DNA of 50,474 nt from an uncultured Lachnospiraceae bacterium (GCA_944383325.1 CALWPC010000023.1:1-50474); one strand, 5' to 3'. Positions 7,530 through 16,684 are shown, numbered from the stretch's first letter. The notes: generated from the letters alone by a model not told the origin. A program made the numbers and translations.

Positions 7530-9647
7530 TTGGCTGGAAGAGAATATCCGTTAGAGAGAACCAGAAATATTGGTATTATGGCGCACATCGATGCAGGTAA
7601 GACGACGCTCACCGAGCGTATTCTGTACTACACCGGTGTAAACTATAAGATTGGTGACACTCACGAGGGCACTGCTACCATGGACTGGATGGAGCAGGAG
7701 CAGGAGCGAGGAATCACGATTACTTCTGCTGCAACGACCTGCCACTGGACTTTACAGGAGAATGCACAGCCTAAGCCGGGCGCTCTGGAGCATCGTATCA
7801 ATATTATCGACACTCCGGGCCACGTTGATTTTACGGTTGAGGTTGAGCGTTCGCTCCGTGTACTGGACGGCGCAGTAGGCGTTTTCTGTGCGAAGGGCGG
7901 TGTGGAGCCTCAGTCAGAGAACGTATGGCGCCAGGCAGACACCTATAATGTTCCGAGGATGGCATTTATCAACAAAATGGACATCCTGGGCGCAGATTTT
8001 TATAACGCAGTAGATATGATCAAGACCCGTTTAGGAAAGAATGCGGTTCCGCTTCAGCTTCCTATCGGGAAAGAGGATGATTTCCAGGGAATCATCGACC
8101 TGTTTGAGATGAAGGCATACATCTATAATGATGATAAGGGAGAGGACATTTCCATTGTCGATATTCCTGACGACATGAAAGATGATGCTGAGATGTACCG
8201 CACAGATATGATTGAGAAAATCTGTGAGACAGACGACGACCTCATGATGGAATATCTGGAGGGCGAAGAGCCGAGCACAGAATCGCTCAAAGCTGCTCTG
8301 CGCAAGGCTACCTGTGATTGTACAATTATTCCCGTATGCTGCGGTTCCGCGTACCGCAACAAAGGCGTTCAGAAGCTTTTGGATGCAATTTTGGAGTACA
8401 TGCCTGCGCCGACAGACATTGAGGCGATCAAAGGCGTGGATGAAAATGGTAATGAGGTCGTAAGACATTCGTCTGACGAGGAGCCGTTTTCAGCGCTCGC
8501 ATTTAAGATTATGGCGGATCCGTTTGTCGGAAAACTGGCATTCTTCCGTGTATATTCCGGTACGATGAATTCCGGTTCGTACGTTCTGAATGCAACAAAG
8601 GGTAAAAAAGAGCGTGTCGGACGTATTTTGCAGATGCATGCAAATAAGCGTGAGGAACTGGATAAAGTTTACTCCGGTGATATTGCCGCTGCGGTTGGCT
8701 TTAAGCTGACGACAACCGGTGATACAATCTGTGATGAAAGACATCCGGTTATCCTTGAATCGATGGAATTCCCTGAGCCGGTTATCGAGTTGGCGATCGA
8801 GCCGAAGACGAAGGCAGGTCAGGGCAAGATGGGCGAGGCGTTGGCGAAACTGGCTGAGGAGGACCCGACATTCCGCGCACATACCGATCAGGAAACCGGC
8901 CAGACGATTATCGCTGGTATGGGCGAGCTGCATCTGGAAATTATTGTGGACCGTTTGCTTCGTGAGTTTAAGGTTGAGGCCAATGTCGGCGCGCCGCAGG
9001 TGGCATATAAAGAGACGTTTACCAAAGCGGTCGATGTGGATAGCAAGTATGCAAAGCAGTCCGGCGGACGCGGTCAGTATGGTCACTGTAAAGTACACTT
9101 TGAGCCGATGGATGCAAACGGTGAGGAACTGTTTAAGTTTGAATCGACCGTTGTCGGCGGTGCGATTCCGAAAGAGTATATTCCGGCGATCGGCGAGGGT
9201 ATTGAGGAAGCTTCCAAGGCGGGTATTCTTGCAGGGTTCCCGGTACTTGGTATCAAAGCGACTGTCTATGACGGTTCCTATCACGAAGTCGATTCCAGTG
9301 AGATGGCGTTCCACATTGCAGGTTCCCTTGCATTCAAGGAAGCAATGCAGAAGGCGGGCGCTGTTCTGCTTGAGCCGATTATGCGTGTGGAGGTTACTAC
9401 GCCGGAGGATTACATGGGCGATGTAATCGGCGATATTAATTCCCGCCGCGGACGTATCGAAGGAATGGAAGATATAGGCGGCGGAAAAATGATCCGCGGT
9501 TTTGTACCGTTGGCAGAAATGTTTGGTTATTCTACGGATCTGCGCTCGAAAACACAGGGACGCGGCAACTATTCCATGTTCTTTGAGAAGTACGAACAGG
9601 TGCCGAAGTCTGTACAGGAAAAGATCATTGCGAGCAAGGACAAATAA
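7530..9647 (+). CDS. fusA: Translation elongation factor G
   Basis: The 705-residue GTPase drives translocation on the ribosome. G-domain motifs are [19 protein letters not shown] (P-loop), the switch-I region with [18 protein letters not shown] and NKMD. Domains II to V follow, with GRGQYGHC in domain IV and the ending [13 protein letters not shown]. Translation starts at TTG 7530, eight bases after AGGAGG (7516-7521). The TTG start and the hairpin-rich spacer before it may lower its yield relative to the neighbouring ribosomal proteins. It is followed by a separate promoter for tuf. Confidence 0.98.
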   Translation: MAGREYPLERTRNIGIMAHIDAGKTTLTERILYYTGVNYKIGDTHEGTATMDWMEQEQERGITITSAATTCHWTLQENAQPKPGALEHRINIIDTPGHVDFTVEVERSLRVLDGAVGVFCAKGGVEPQSENVWRQADTYNVPRMAFINKMDILGADFYNAVDMIKTRLGKNAVPLQLPIGKEDDFQGIIDLFEMKAYIYNDDKGEDISIVDIPDDMKDDAEMYRTDMIEKICETDDDLMMEYLEGEEPSTESLKAALRKATCDCTIIPVCCGSAYRNKGVQKLLDAILEYMPAPTDIEAIKGVDENGNEVVRHSSDEEPFSALAFKIMADPFVGKLAFFRVYSGTMNSGSYVLNATKGKKERVGRILQMHANKREELDKVYSGDIAAAVGFKLTTTGDTICDERHPVILESMEFPEPVIELAIEPKTKAGQGKMGEALAKLAEEDPTFRAHTDQETGQTIIAGMGELHLEIIVDRLLREFKVEANVGAPQVAYKETFTKAVDVDSKYAKQSGGRGQYGHCKVHFEPMDANGEELFKFESTVVGGAIPKEYIPAIGEGIEEASKAGILAGFPVLGIKATVYDGSYHEVDSSEMAFHIAGSLAFKEAMQKAGAVLLEPIMRVEVTTPEDYMGDVIGDINSRRGRIEGMEDIGGGKMIRGFVPLAEMFGYSTDLRSKTQGRGNYSMFFEKYEQVPKSVQEKIIASKDK

Positions 9648-9658
9648 CTAGAAAATAC

Positions 9659-9687
9659 TTGAAATCTTTCCAAGTATGCAATATAAT
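9659..9687 (+). promoter_or_regulatory. Internal promoter for tuf
   Basis: TTGAAA (9659-9664), a 17-base spacer and TATAAT (9682-9687) lie in the 96-base gap between fusA and tuf. It would allow extra EF-Tu transcription independent of the operon promoter. Confidence 0.65.
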
Positions 9688-9743
9688 CTAAATTAGCGTA
9701 AATAAAAGAGCCGAAAGGGCAAAGATTAAGGAGGACTATCAAA

Positions 9744-10931
9744 ATGGCAAAAGCTAAGTTTGAGAGAACGAAACCGCATTGTAATATCGGTACCATTGGT
9801 CATGTCGATCATGGTAAGACAACTCTGACAGCAGCGATCACCAAGGTTCTGTCTGAGAGAGTTGCAGGTAATACTGCTACGGATTTTGAAAATATCGACA
9901 AGGCTCCTGAGGAGAGAGAGAGAGGTATCACGATCTCTACTGCTCACGTGGAGTATGAGACAGAGAAAAGACATTATGCTCACGTGGACTGCCCGGGACA
10001 TGCCGACTATGTAAAGAACATGATCACTGGTGCAGCACAGATGGACGGCGCTATTCTCGTAGTTGCCGCTACAGACGGTGTTATGGCTCAGACAAAAGAG
10101 CACATTCTGCTGTCCCGTCAGGTAGGCGTTCCGTACATCGTTGTATTTATGAATAAGTGCGATATGGTTGACGATGAGGAGCTGCTTGAGCTTGTAGAGA
10201 TGGAGATCACAGAGCAGCTTGAGGAGTATGGTTTTGAGGATTGCCCGATTATCAAGGGTTCCGCTTTGAAAGCGCTTGAGGAGCCTGCAAGTGTTTGGGG
10301 CGACAAGATCATGGAGCTCATGTCAACAGTAGACGAGTATATTCCGGATCCGCAGCGTGCAACAGATCAGCCGTTCCTGATGCCTGTAGAGGACGTATTT
10401 ACAATTACCGGTCGTGGTACCGTTGCTACTGGTAGAGTAGAGCGCGGTGTTCTTCATCTGAATGATGAGGTTGAGATCGTAGGTATCAAGGAAGAGACCC
10501 GCAAGACGGTTGTAACTGGTATCGAGATGTTCCGTAAGCTTTTGGACGAGGCACAGGCCGGCGACAATATCGGCGCGCTTCTCCGCGGTGTTGACAGAAC
10601 AGAAATCGAAAGAGGACAGGTTATTGTTAAGCCGGGTTCCATTACCTGCCATTCCAAATTCACGGCTCAGGTATACGTGCTGACAAAGGACGAGGGCGGA
10701 CGTCACACACCGTTCTTCAACAACTATAGACCGCAGTTCTATTTCCGTACAACCGATGTGACAGGTGTCTGCAAACTGCCGGAGGGTACAGAGATGTGCA
10801 TGCCTGGCGACAATGTAGAGATGTCTATCGAGCTGATTCATCCGGTAGCTATGGAGCAGGGTCTGACATTCGCTATCCGCGAGGGTGGACGTACAGTAGG
10901 TTCAGGCCGTGTTGCATCCATTGTTGAATAA
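9744..10931 (+). CDS. tuf: Translation elongation factor Tu
   Basis: This 395-residue GTPase delivers aminoacyl-tRNA to the ribosome. It begins [27 protein letters not shown], with a P-loop [14 protein letters not shown] (switch I), DCPGHADY and MNKCD. The C-terminal barrel ends [17 protein letters not shown]. The ribosome site AAGGAGG precedes the ATG. Its own promoter and the strong terminator after it make it a semi-independent last gene of the str operon. Only one copy is in the window. Confidence 0.98.
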   Translation: MAKAKFERTKPHCNIGTIGHVDHGKTTLTAAITKVLSERVAGNTATDFENIDKAPEERERGITISTAHVEYETEKRHYAHVDCPGHADYVKNMITGAAQMDGAILVVAATDGVMAQTKEHILLSRQVGVPYIVVFMNKCDMVDDEELLELVEMEITEQLEEYGFEDCPIIKGSALKALEEPASVWGDKIMELMSTVDEYIPDPQRATDQPFLMPVEDVFTITGRGTVATGRVERGVLHLNDEVEIVGIKEETRKTVVTGIEMFRKLLDEAQAGDNIGALLRGVDRTEIERGQVIVKPGSITCHSKFTAQVYVLTKDEGGRHTPFFNNYRPQFYFRTTDVTGVCKLPEGTEMCMPGDNVEMSIELIHPVAMEQGLTFAIREGGRTVGSGRVASIVE

Positions 10932-10962
10932 TTTGTAGTATTACAGATCAATAAATAAAAAT

Positions 10963-11006
10963 AGCCCCATAATCCTTTGGTTTTCAAGGGGTTATGGGCT
11001 TTTTTA
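10963..11006 (+). terminator. Terminator of the str operon
   Basis: AGCCCCATAATCC pairs, with two small irregularities, with GGGGTTATGGGCT, and is followed by TTTTTTA. Confidence 0.85.
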
Positions 11007-11007
11007 T

Positions 11008-11040
11008 TCGACAGGAAAGTGCATAGCACTTCCCTGTCGA
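11008..11040. repeat. Near-perfect 15-base inverted repeat after the str terminator
   Basis: TCGACAGGAAAGTGC (11008-11022) faces GCACTTCCCTGTCGA (11026-11040) with one mismatch and a three-base loop. It has no T-tail and lies only two bases after the str terminator. It may be an interspersed repeat end or an RNA 3'-end stabiliser; the sequence alone does not say. The rest of 11041-11125 shows nothing recognisable. Confidence 0.6.
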
Positions 11041-11125
11041 GTAAAAAGCCCGCAGGGCAGATGGCGCATTTACTCAGTAGAAAAAAGCTGTTCATATGGG
11101 GGATAGTGATTTCAACGGGGTTTGA

Positions 11126-11131
11126 TATAAT
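11126..11131 (+). promoter_or_regulatory. Extended -10 promoter element before the RelA/SpoT-like pseudogene
   Basis: TGATATAAT (the hexamer is 11126-11131) lies 18 bases before the ATG at 11150. No good -35 box is visible. Confidence 0.4.
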
Positions 11132-11149
11132 ACTATTTGGAGAAGAGAT

Positions 11150-11735
11150 ATGGCAACACGAAAGAGAGATGAAAAGGCAGTCTTTCTGAAAAGGAATCAT
11201 TTGGAAGAATTATATCCCGCAGCGGAAAAAATTGATTGTAATCTATGGGAGATGCTGCAGGAAATAGGCGCGTCATATAAAGGTTACTCAAAAAATTATG
11301 ATGCAATCGCCCAGAGCTTGCTGATCGATGTTCTGAGCGATAAGAAAATGAAGAATACAATACATTCGGCAAGATATAGGATTAAAAGCAAAGAAAGTTT
11401 GCAGTCCAAGATTGTCAGGAAAAAAGCGGCATTGTTTCATCGGGTCACGGATGATTATGAAAGGGAAAAGTACAGAGATTTCAATGCGAACAATTATTAT
11501 CAAATCATAACCGATTTAATTGGATTCCGGATTATTGTTCGTTACCGTGTTTTACAAGCAAACCGCAAGAGATTGTTTTGAATTGATCGAATCAGACGAG
11601 GGTTACAATAGCATACATTATTACACAGAGACGATGAAACAGACGGACTTGCTGCGTTATAAGCGCTTTTTGAATTCTTCCGCGTATGATGAGATTAAAG
11701 AGTGTGAGGTAAGAAAATATAATGCTGACGAATAG
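11150..11735 (+). pseudogene. RelA/SpoT-type (p)ppGpp synthetase domain protein, frameshifted
   Basis: The first frame (11150-11581) encodes 143 residues. RYRIKSKESLQSKIVRK and YYQIITDLIGFRIIVRYR match the substrate-binding start and the metal-site region of RelA/SpoT nucleotidyltransferase domains. Just after RYR the frame runs into a stop, while the next frame continues with an open stretch containing DEGYNSIHYY, resembling the GYxSxHY motif of the same fold, until 11735. A frame change, possibly with loss of a segment, therefore lies at about 11540-11580. The remnant lacks the rest of the synthetase fold, so it is probably inactive. A sequencing error could explain a simple frameshift but not the short C-terminus. 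Confidence 0.65.
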
Positions 11736-12272
11736 AAAAAGTTATGACTATAATGAACTGGTGGATTCTTTCGGACAGAAAAAATTGAAGCACGTTATAT
11801 CGCATTGTATGAGTATTTAGAGTTATTTATTAAGAGGAATAAGTATGAAAAGAACGTCATGATTGCCAATAGCGTGCTGAATCAGGTCGTCATTGATTAT
11901 TTTACCGATATTTACCGGTTGAAGGAATTTCACAAAATAAAGCATATTAATTTTATCAAAATCCATGCGTATATCGCGTATTGGTTATTGAGAAGAAAAC
12001 CGCTGAAAATTATCGAGGATAACGAAGACGGCGTTGAACTGGCTCTTGTAAATGAACGGTTTGTCGCGTCATATTTACTGCAATTTCTGCGCGGAAAACA
12101 TGAAAAGGTGTTTCTTTTGGAGGAGGACAGGCAGGATTACATGGAGTTTGTAAAAAACATGGAATATGTTCTCCGCTACCGCACGGTCACTGCGCAAATG
12201 CTTGAGACGGTGCTTGAGTCCTATATGGCAGGCATGGCATTTTATAAAGCGGTGGATTATATGGAAAATTAA
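11722..12272 (+). pseudogene. Uncharacterised protein gene with a frameshift at an A-rich run
   Basis: A start at ATG 11722, after GAGGTAAG, opens a frame reading YDYNELVDSFG, which breaks near 11775-11784. The minus-one frame then continues uninterrupted as KIEARYIALYEYLELF to a stop at 12272. Joined, this gives about 183 residues, mostly helical and charged, with VLNQVVIDYFTDIYRLKEFHKI and AYWLLRRKP. I do not recognise the family. The break falls at a run of six A residues (11779-11784), so slippage is conceivable. The neighbouring RelA/SpoT remnant is also broken, which makes decay the simpler reading. The start overlaps the end of that remnant. Confidence 0.5.
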
Positions 12273-12289
12273 AGAGGACTGATCAGAAA

Positions 12290-12329
12290 GGGTAAAAAGC
12301 TTGGATTGAAAGTTTTTTACCCTTATTTT
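12290..12329 (+). terminator. Terminator before the flavodiiron protein gene
   Basis: GGGTAAAAA (12290-12298) pairs with TTTTTACCC (12314-12322), followed by TTATTTTG. Confidence 0.7.
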
Positions 12330-12359
12330 GCCGTAAAAAGACTTGCTTTTCTACAAATA

Positions 12360-12368
12360 TGATATAAT
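12360..12368 (+). promoter_or_regulatory. Extended -10 promoter of fprA
   Basis: TGATATAAT at 12360-12368, 48 bases before the ATG. A matching -35 box at 17 bases is poor, so the extended -10 probably carries the promoter. Confidence 0.5.
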
Positions 12369-12416
12369 ATAGTGTATGGAGTTGTCAGTGAATGTCTAGC
12401 AAAGAGGAGAAAAATT

Positions 12417-13583
12417 ATGGAAGTGACCAGAGATGTTAAATTTATCGGTGTAAATGACCATCAGATTGATCTGTTTGAGGGTCAGTATGCCGTGGAAAAT
12501 GGAATGTCATATAATTCTTATGTGATTGTAGATGAAAAAATTGCAGTGATGGATACGGTGGATATACGTTTTGCAGACGAGTGGCTTGCCCGTCTGGATC
12601 AAGAGCTGTGTGGACGCAGGCCGGATTATCTTGTCGTGCATCATATGGAGCCGGATCATTCGGCGTCGATTATGCGGTTTATGGACAAATATCCCGATGT
12701 ACAGCTCGTGGCCTCTGAAAAGGCATTTGGGATGATGCGGCAATTTTTCGGGACGGCGTTTGAGGACGGCAGAGTAGTTGTCGGAGAGGGCGATACGCTG
12801 TCGCTAGGGCGGCATCTGCTGACGTTTGTGACGGCGCCGATGGTGCACTGGCCGGAAGTTCTTGTCTCCTATGAAAGCACGGAGAAAATTTTGTTTTCCG
12901 CAGATGCGTTTGGAAAATTTGGAGCTCTGGACGTGGAGGAAGAGTGGACGGATGAAGCGCGGCGCTACTATATCGGGATTGTCGGAAAATATGGCGCGCA
13001 GGTTCAAAATCTGCTGAAGAAGGCGGCAAACCTGGATATTCAGATGATTTGTCCGCTGCACGGACCGGTGTTGAAGGAAAACCTGGAAATGTACCTGAAT
13101 CTGTATCAGACATGGTCCTCGTATTCCGTGGAGACCGAGGGCGTAATGATCGCATATACTTCGATCTACGGAAATACGAAAAAAGCGGTAGAGCTGTTGG
13201 AAGATCAACTGCGAAAAGCCGGATGTGCATATGTGACAGCGGTTGATCTGGCGCGGACAGAAATGTCAGAGGCGATCGCGAGGGCATTTCAGTTTGGGAC
13301 GCTTGTGTTGGCCACCAGTACGTATAATGCGGATATTTTCCCGTTTATGCGCCAGTTTCTGGAGGGACTTACGGAGCGCAATTACCAGAACCGCACCGTT
13401 GCGCTTATCGAAAACGGCTCGTGGGCGCCGATGGCTGCCAAAGTAATGAGGGGAATGTTGGAGCGCAGCAAAAATATCCGCTATGCCGAGACAACCGTGA
13501 CGGTTCGTTCGGCGCTCAGTGAGGAGAACATCAGGGAATTGAACGTGCTGTCGCAGGAGCTTGCCAAGAGCGTGCAAGGCTGA
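12417..13583 (+). CDS. fprA: A-type flavoprotein (flavodiiron protein), O2/NO reductase
   Basis: 388 residues, the usual two-domain length. The N-terminal metallo-beta-lactamase-like domain carries the diiron motif H-x-E-x-D-H as His76, Glu78, Asp80 and His81 (HHMEPDHS). Further ligands are in PMVHWPEVL, FSADAFGKFG and CPLHGPV. The C-terminal flavodoxin domain begins near residue 242 with IAYTSIYGNTKKAVE, the FMN-binding loop. Such proteins reduce O2 to water, and some reduce NO, in the cytoplasm of anaerobes, taking electrons from rubredoxin or another flavoprotein. ATG 12417 follows AAGAGGAGA; in-frame codons upstream lack a ribosome site. No rubredoxin gene is adjacent. Confidence 0.93.
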   Translation: MEVTRDVKFIGVNDHQIDLFEGQYAVENGMSYNSYVIVDEKIAVMDTVDIRFADEWLARLDQELCGRRPDYLVVHHMEPDHSASIMRFMDKYPDVQLVASEKAFGMMRQFFGTAFEDGRVVVGEGDTLSLGRHLLTFVTAPMVHWPEVLVSYESTEKILFSADAFGKFGALDVEEEWTDEARRYYIGIVGKYGAQVQNLLKKAANLDIQMICPLHGPVLKENLEMYLNLYQTWSSYSVETEGVMIAYTSIYGNTKKAVELLEDQLRKAGCAYVTAVDLARTEMSEAIARAFQFGTLVLATSTYNADIFPFMRQFLEGLTERNYQNRTVALIENGSWAPMAAKVMRGMLERSKNIRYAETTVTVRSALSEENIRELNVLSQELAKSVQG

Positions 13584-13637
13584 CTATTTGACAAAATTTT
13601 AACTGAATAAAAATAAGCAGACAGGATTCACAGCGTT

Positions 13638-13672
13638 TTGTCTTTGTTCGCTGCGTTTGGAAGACAATTTTT
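13638..13672 (+). terminator. Probable terminator of fprA
   Basis: TTGTCTT (13638-13644) pairs with AAGACAA (13661-13667) around a 16-base loop, followed by five T residues. The stem is short, so confidence is moderate. Confidence 0.5.
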
Positions 13673-13712
13673 CAAAATCTTTACCAAAATTTGAGCGAAT
13701 GGACAAATTATA

Positions 13713-13741
13713 TTGACGAATAGCGGTTTTATTGTTATTCT
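13713..13741 (+). promoter_or_regulatory. Promoter of the phosphate transporter operon
   Basis: TTGACG (13713-13718), a 17-base spacer and TATTCT (13736-13741). Initiation near 13748 would place the hairpin at 13761-13797 in the leader. No clear Pho-box direct repeats were seen. Confidence 0.65.
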
Positions 13742-13760
13742 AAGTAATGTAATTGTAAAG

Positions 13761-13797
13761 AAAAGACAGAGCTAAGTTCCTGTCTGTTCTTTTTTTG
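13761..13797 (+). terminator. Terminator-like hairpin inside the pit leader (possible attenuator)
   Basis: AGACAG (13764-13769) pairs with CTGTCT (13780-13785), followed by GTTCTTTTTTT. It lies downstream of the promoter and upstream of the pit start, so transcripts would have to pass it. No anti-terminator partner is obvious. Confidence 0.5.
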
Positions 13798-13835
13798 CTG
13801 TCAGACAATTTAATGAAGAGGGAATGAGGATCATA

Positions 13836-14888
13836 ATGGACGTATCGTTTTCGTATTTTCTCCGGGAAATGTCAGGTAATCCGGTACTGCTGATTACCGT
13901 GCTGCTTACGTTGGGTGTTATTTTTGTCAATGGATGGACCGATGCTCCAAATGCGATTGCAACCTGCGTTACAACGCGTTGTATGAATGTGCGGTCGGCA
14001 ATTATGATGAGCGCGGTGTTTAACTTTTTAGGCGTTTTGGTCATGACGCAGATTAACAGTTCGGTTGCATCGACGATCAGTAATATGGTGGATTTCAGCG
14101 GAAATACGAGTGAGGCACTGGTAGCGCTGTGTGCGGCGTTGTTTTCCATTGTTGTGTACAGTGTCGGCGCGTCCTTTTTCGGGATTCCTACGAGTGAGAG
14201 CCATAGTCTGATCGCAGGTCTGTCAGGCGCAGCGATCGCAATACATAATGGTATCGGCGGTATTAACATGAGCGAGTGGGCAAAAGTGTTATACGGTCTT
14301 GTGCTCAGCCTGGCGCTTGGATTTGCAATCGGATGGGTGGTCTGTAAACTTGTGACAGTGATCTGTCAGAATATGGACCGGCGCAGGACAAATCGATATT
14401 TTCAGGGCGCTCAGATTTTCGGCGCAGCGGCGATGAGTTTTATGCACGGCGCGCAGGACGGCCAGAAATTTATGGGCGTGCTGTTTCTTGGTCTGGCGTT
14501 CTGTAACGGTCAGAGCAGTGTGAGCGGAATCAGTATTCCGGTGTGGCTGATGCTTCTGTGCAGTATTGTCATGGCGGTCGGTACGAGTGTCGGCGGTGAG
14601 AAAATTATCAAATCCGTGGGGATGGATATGGTTCATCTGGAAAAATATCAGGGCTTTTCCGCGGATCTGGCAGCGGCGATCTGTCTGCTGTTTTCCAGTG
14701 TGTTCGGTATTCCGGTCTCAACGACGCATACAAAGAGCACGGCCATCATGGGCGTGGGGGCGGTGAAGCGCCTCTCAAGCATTAATTTCGGCATTGTAAA
14801 AGATATGATGCTTACCTGGGTGTTTACGTTCCCCGGGTGCGGTTTGATCAGTTACGTTATGGCAAAGTTATTTATGGCACTTTTTTAA
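13836..14888 (+). CDS. pit: Inorganic phosphate transporter, PiT family
   Basis: 350 residues with about ten hydrophobic segments. The two PiT half-repeats are visible: NGWTDAPNAIATCVTTR near the N-terminus and FMHGAQDGQKFMGV plus the GIPVSTTHTKSTAIMGVGAVKR region in the second half. These hold the conserved Asp/Asn and the SxxHS or STTHT phosphate-pathway motifs. It is a low-affinity phosphate transporter of the cytoplasmic membrane, driven by H+ or Na+. ATG 13836 is preferred because TGAGGA lies 5 bases upstream; ATG 13824 is in frame and would add four residues. The next gene encodes its usual DUF47 partner. Confidence 0.92.
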   Translation: MDVSFSYFLREMSGNPVLLITVLLTLGVIFVNGWTDAPNAIATCVTTRCMNVRSAIMMSAVFNFLGVLVMTQINSSVASTISNMVDFSGNTSEALVALCAALFSIVVYSVGASFFGIPTSESHSLIAGLSGAAIAIHNGIGGINMSEWAKVLYGLVLSLALGFAIGWVVCKLVTVICQNMDRRRTNRYFQGAQIFGAAAMSFMHGAQDGQKFMGVLFLGLAFCNGQSSVSGISIPVWLMLLCSIVMAVGTSVGGEKIIKSVGMDMVHLEKYQGFSADLAAAICLLFSSVFGIPVSTTHTKSTAIMGVGAVKRLSSINFGIVKDMMLTWVFTFPGCGLISYVMAKLFMALF

Positions 14889-14923
14889 AGCTTTTGAAAT
14901 GATCACAGATAAGGAGAGCAATT

Positions 14924-15547
14924 ATGTCGAAGAAACAAGATTCATTCTATTTTGATAACTTCATCGCCTGTGCGGATCTTTCCTGTCAGGCCGCGCGCCT
15001 GCTCAAACAGGTGTTAGAGCATTTTGACCCGAAACAGCTGTCTGAGAAGCTTGATGAAATGCACGCCATTGAGCATGCAGCCGATGAAAAAAAGCACGAG
15101 ATGCTCAATGTGCTTGTCAAGGCGTTTATTACACCGATTGAGCGGGAAGACATTATGGCGCTGAGTCAGTGCGTCGATGAGGTGACGGATAAAATTGAAG
15201 ATGTGTTGATTCGGATGTATTGTAATAATATTCAGAGCATCCGCCCCGACGCCCTCGAGCTTGCAGGAGTGATTGAGCGCTGCTGTGAAGCGCTCATGGG
15301 GATGCTGAAGGAGTTTGCGGACTTTAAACATTCCAAAAAGCTTCACAATCATATTGTCAATATTAATACGATGGAGGAAGAAGCAGATAATTTGTTTATC
15401 TCCAGTATGCACGAGCTGCATACGACATGCAGTGATCCGACAACGATCATCGGGTGGAGAGAAATTTATATTTATTTGGAGAAATGTGCGGATGCATGCG
15501 AGCATGCCGCTGATGTTGTTGAGAGCGTCGTAATGAAAAATTCATAA
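14924..15547 (+). CDS. DUF47 family protein, PhoU-like Pit accessory protein
   Basis: 207 residues, nearly all helical, of the DUF47/PhoU-like fold. Acidic helix motifs such as HAIEHAADEKKHEM, PIEREDIMALSQCVDEVTDKIED and NTMEEEADNLF match the metal-binding E/D-x-x-x-D patterns of PhoU relatives. Members are usually encoded next to Pit transporters, as here (35 bases downstream of pit), and are thought to modulate transport. AAGGAGAGC precedes the ATG. A strong bidirectional terminator follows, closing the two-gene operon. Confidence 0.9.
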   Translation: MSKKQDSFYFDNFIACADLSCQAARLLKQVLEHFDPKQLSEKLDEMHAIEHAADEKKHEMLNVLVKAFITPIEREDIMALSQCVDEVTDKIEDVLIRMYCNNIQSIRPDALELAGVIERCCEALMGMLKEFADFKHSKKLHNHIVNINTMEEEADNLFISSMHELHTTCSDPTTIIGWREIYIYLEKCADACEHAADVVESVVMKNS

Positions 15548-15566
15548 CACAGTGCGCTGCGCATCT

Positions 15567-15620
15567 AAAAAAGAGAGCGTCTTAAAAGTCTGGCTGACTT
15601 TTAAGACGCTCTCTTTTTTT
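15567..15620. terminator. Bidirectional terminator between the pit operon and the DUF368 gene
   Basis: A 24-base arm (15567-15590) pairs perfectly with its partner (15596-15619) around TGGCT. A-rich and T-rich flanks allow termination from both sides. Confidence 0.95.
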
Positions 15621-15634
15621 CCGCACGGTGTGCG

Positions 15635-16471
15635 TTATGCTTTTTCAAAGCGGCTGTTGAACCGGTCTAACAAAAGAGCGGCAACAATTCCGATAATCAG
15701 ACATGCCAGATTGATCAGGCAGCTTGAGACGGACAGAAAGCTGTCAAATGGAATAATGACCAGTGTAGCTGCAATGACAATCCCGATAATGGCATGAAAT
15801 ACCATGGAATAGTAATGGGTCATCAGGTTGGTGATGGCTCTAGCCAATAGAATGACCGTCAGCAGAGCGCCGATTCCTGCCGGAATCAACGAAACAAAAT
15901 CCAGGTTACCGATACTTTCTACAAACGGCGTGTACAGGCCGAGCGGCATCAGAAGCGTGGAAAAACTCATGCCGGGGGCAATGATGCTGAGCGCCACGCA
16001 AAATCCGCAGAACAGATTCCATCCGAAGTTGGGGACAATGGTTACTGAAATCACCCGGAGACTGACGAGCAGGCTCAGAATGACTGCAAAAGCGACTGCC
16101 ATTGCAATGAATGAACCTTTGCTGCGTCCCTGCTCTCCGGCTTCCCGAAACAGCGACGGCAGCATGCCGACAATCAGTCCGACAAACAGGCAGACGGACG
16201 GATCTTCATATCTGTTTAGCAGAAAACTGAGGAGCTTGGAAATAAGCAGAAAACCAACTGCAATTCCGATAATGACCGGAAGGAGCCGGGGCACGTGCGT
16301 TTTAAAATTGCGGATCGGATCGGAGAGCAGTTCCATCACCGGTTTGTAAATGCCGAAGATGACACACAGTACTCCGCCTGAAATGCCGGGAAGTACGGCG
16401 CCTAGTCCGATCAGCGCGCCCTGAAACAACATCAGGATCAGGAGATTTGTTTTAGAAGAATTTGTTGCCAT
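15635..16471 (-). CDS. DUF368 family multi-pass membrane protein
   Basis: 278 residues with roughly eight to nine hydrophobic helices. The opening motif FQGALIGLGAVLPGISGGVLCVIFG and the central ALSIIAPGMSFSTLLMPLG are the paired glycine/proline repeats of DUF368. Relatives of this family have been linked to undecaprenyl-phosphate recycling (the PopT group) in some bacteria; that role is an inference here. ATG 16471 is chosen because AAAGGTGAG precedes it. The frame stays open further upstream only because it crosses the tRNA gene, which is not coding. It converges on the pit operon at a shared terminator. Confidence 0.88.
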   Translation of the reverse strand: MATNSSKTNLLILMLFQGALIGLGAVLPGISGGVLCVIFGIYKPVMELLSDPIRNFKTHVPRLLPVIIGIAVGFLLISKLLSFLLNRYEDPSVCLFVGLIVGMLPSLFREAGEQGRSKGSFIAMAVAFAVILSLLVSLRVISVTIVPNFGWNLFCGFCVALSIIAPGMSFSTLLMPLGLYTPFVESIGNLDFVSLIPAGIGALLTVILLARAITNLMTHYYSMVFHAIIGIVIAATLVIIPFDSFLSVSSCLINLACLIIGIVAALLLDRFNSRFEKA

Positions 16472-16567
16472 GACGATCAATCTCACCTTTCTGAATACTG
16501 GCCCGGCGGTTACGCCTTGCCGTTTTGGGTTTGTATGTACTGAATAAAAAAACAATAAAAGTGATAA

Positions 16568-16608
16568 ACGGGCGTCCGACCGGTAAAGGGCAGGACACCC
16601 GTTTTTTG
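16568..16608. terminator. Terminator between tRNA-Pro and the DUF368 gene
   Basis: ACGGGCGTCC (16568-16577) pairs with GGACACCCGT (16593-16602) with one mismatch. The T-run is best on the plus strand (TTTTTT). On the minus strand, the direction of the tRNA, the tail is weaker (TTATCACTTTTATTG), so some read-through into the DUF368 gene is possible; that gene has no clear promoter of its own. Confidence 0.65.
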
Positions 16609-16609
16609 C

Positions 16610-16684
16610 TCGGAGTGACAAGATTCGAACTTGCGATCTCAACGTCCCTAACGTTGCGCCTTAACCAAACTGGGCCACACCCCG
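16610..16684 (-). tRNA. tRNA-Pro, anticodon AGG
   Basis: The minus strand folds into a 75-base cloverleaf: acceptor CGGGGTG with CACTCCG, discriminator A, D-arm with GG in the loop, anticodon stem CAACG/CGTTG, loop TTAGGGA, and T-arm GCAAG/CTTGT with loop TTCGAAT. The anticodon is AGG with G37. The C1-G72 pair and G35-G36 fit proline identity. CCA is not encoded. An A at position 34 needs deamination to inosine to read CCC as well as CCU. Confidence 0.9.

Noticed and set aside
8490-9314. Long open frame on the minus strand inside fusA (274 codons)
   Set aside because: It is antisense to an unmistakable EF-G gene, has no ribosome site and no family motif; it arises from the codon bias of the real gene.
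10977-11189. 70-codon plus-strand frame after tuf
   Set aside because: It runs through the terminator and the inverted repeat, and no ribosome site precedes it.
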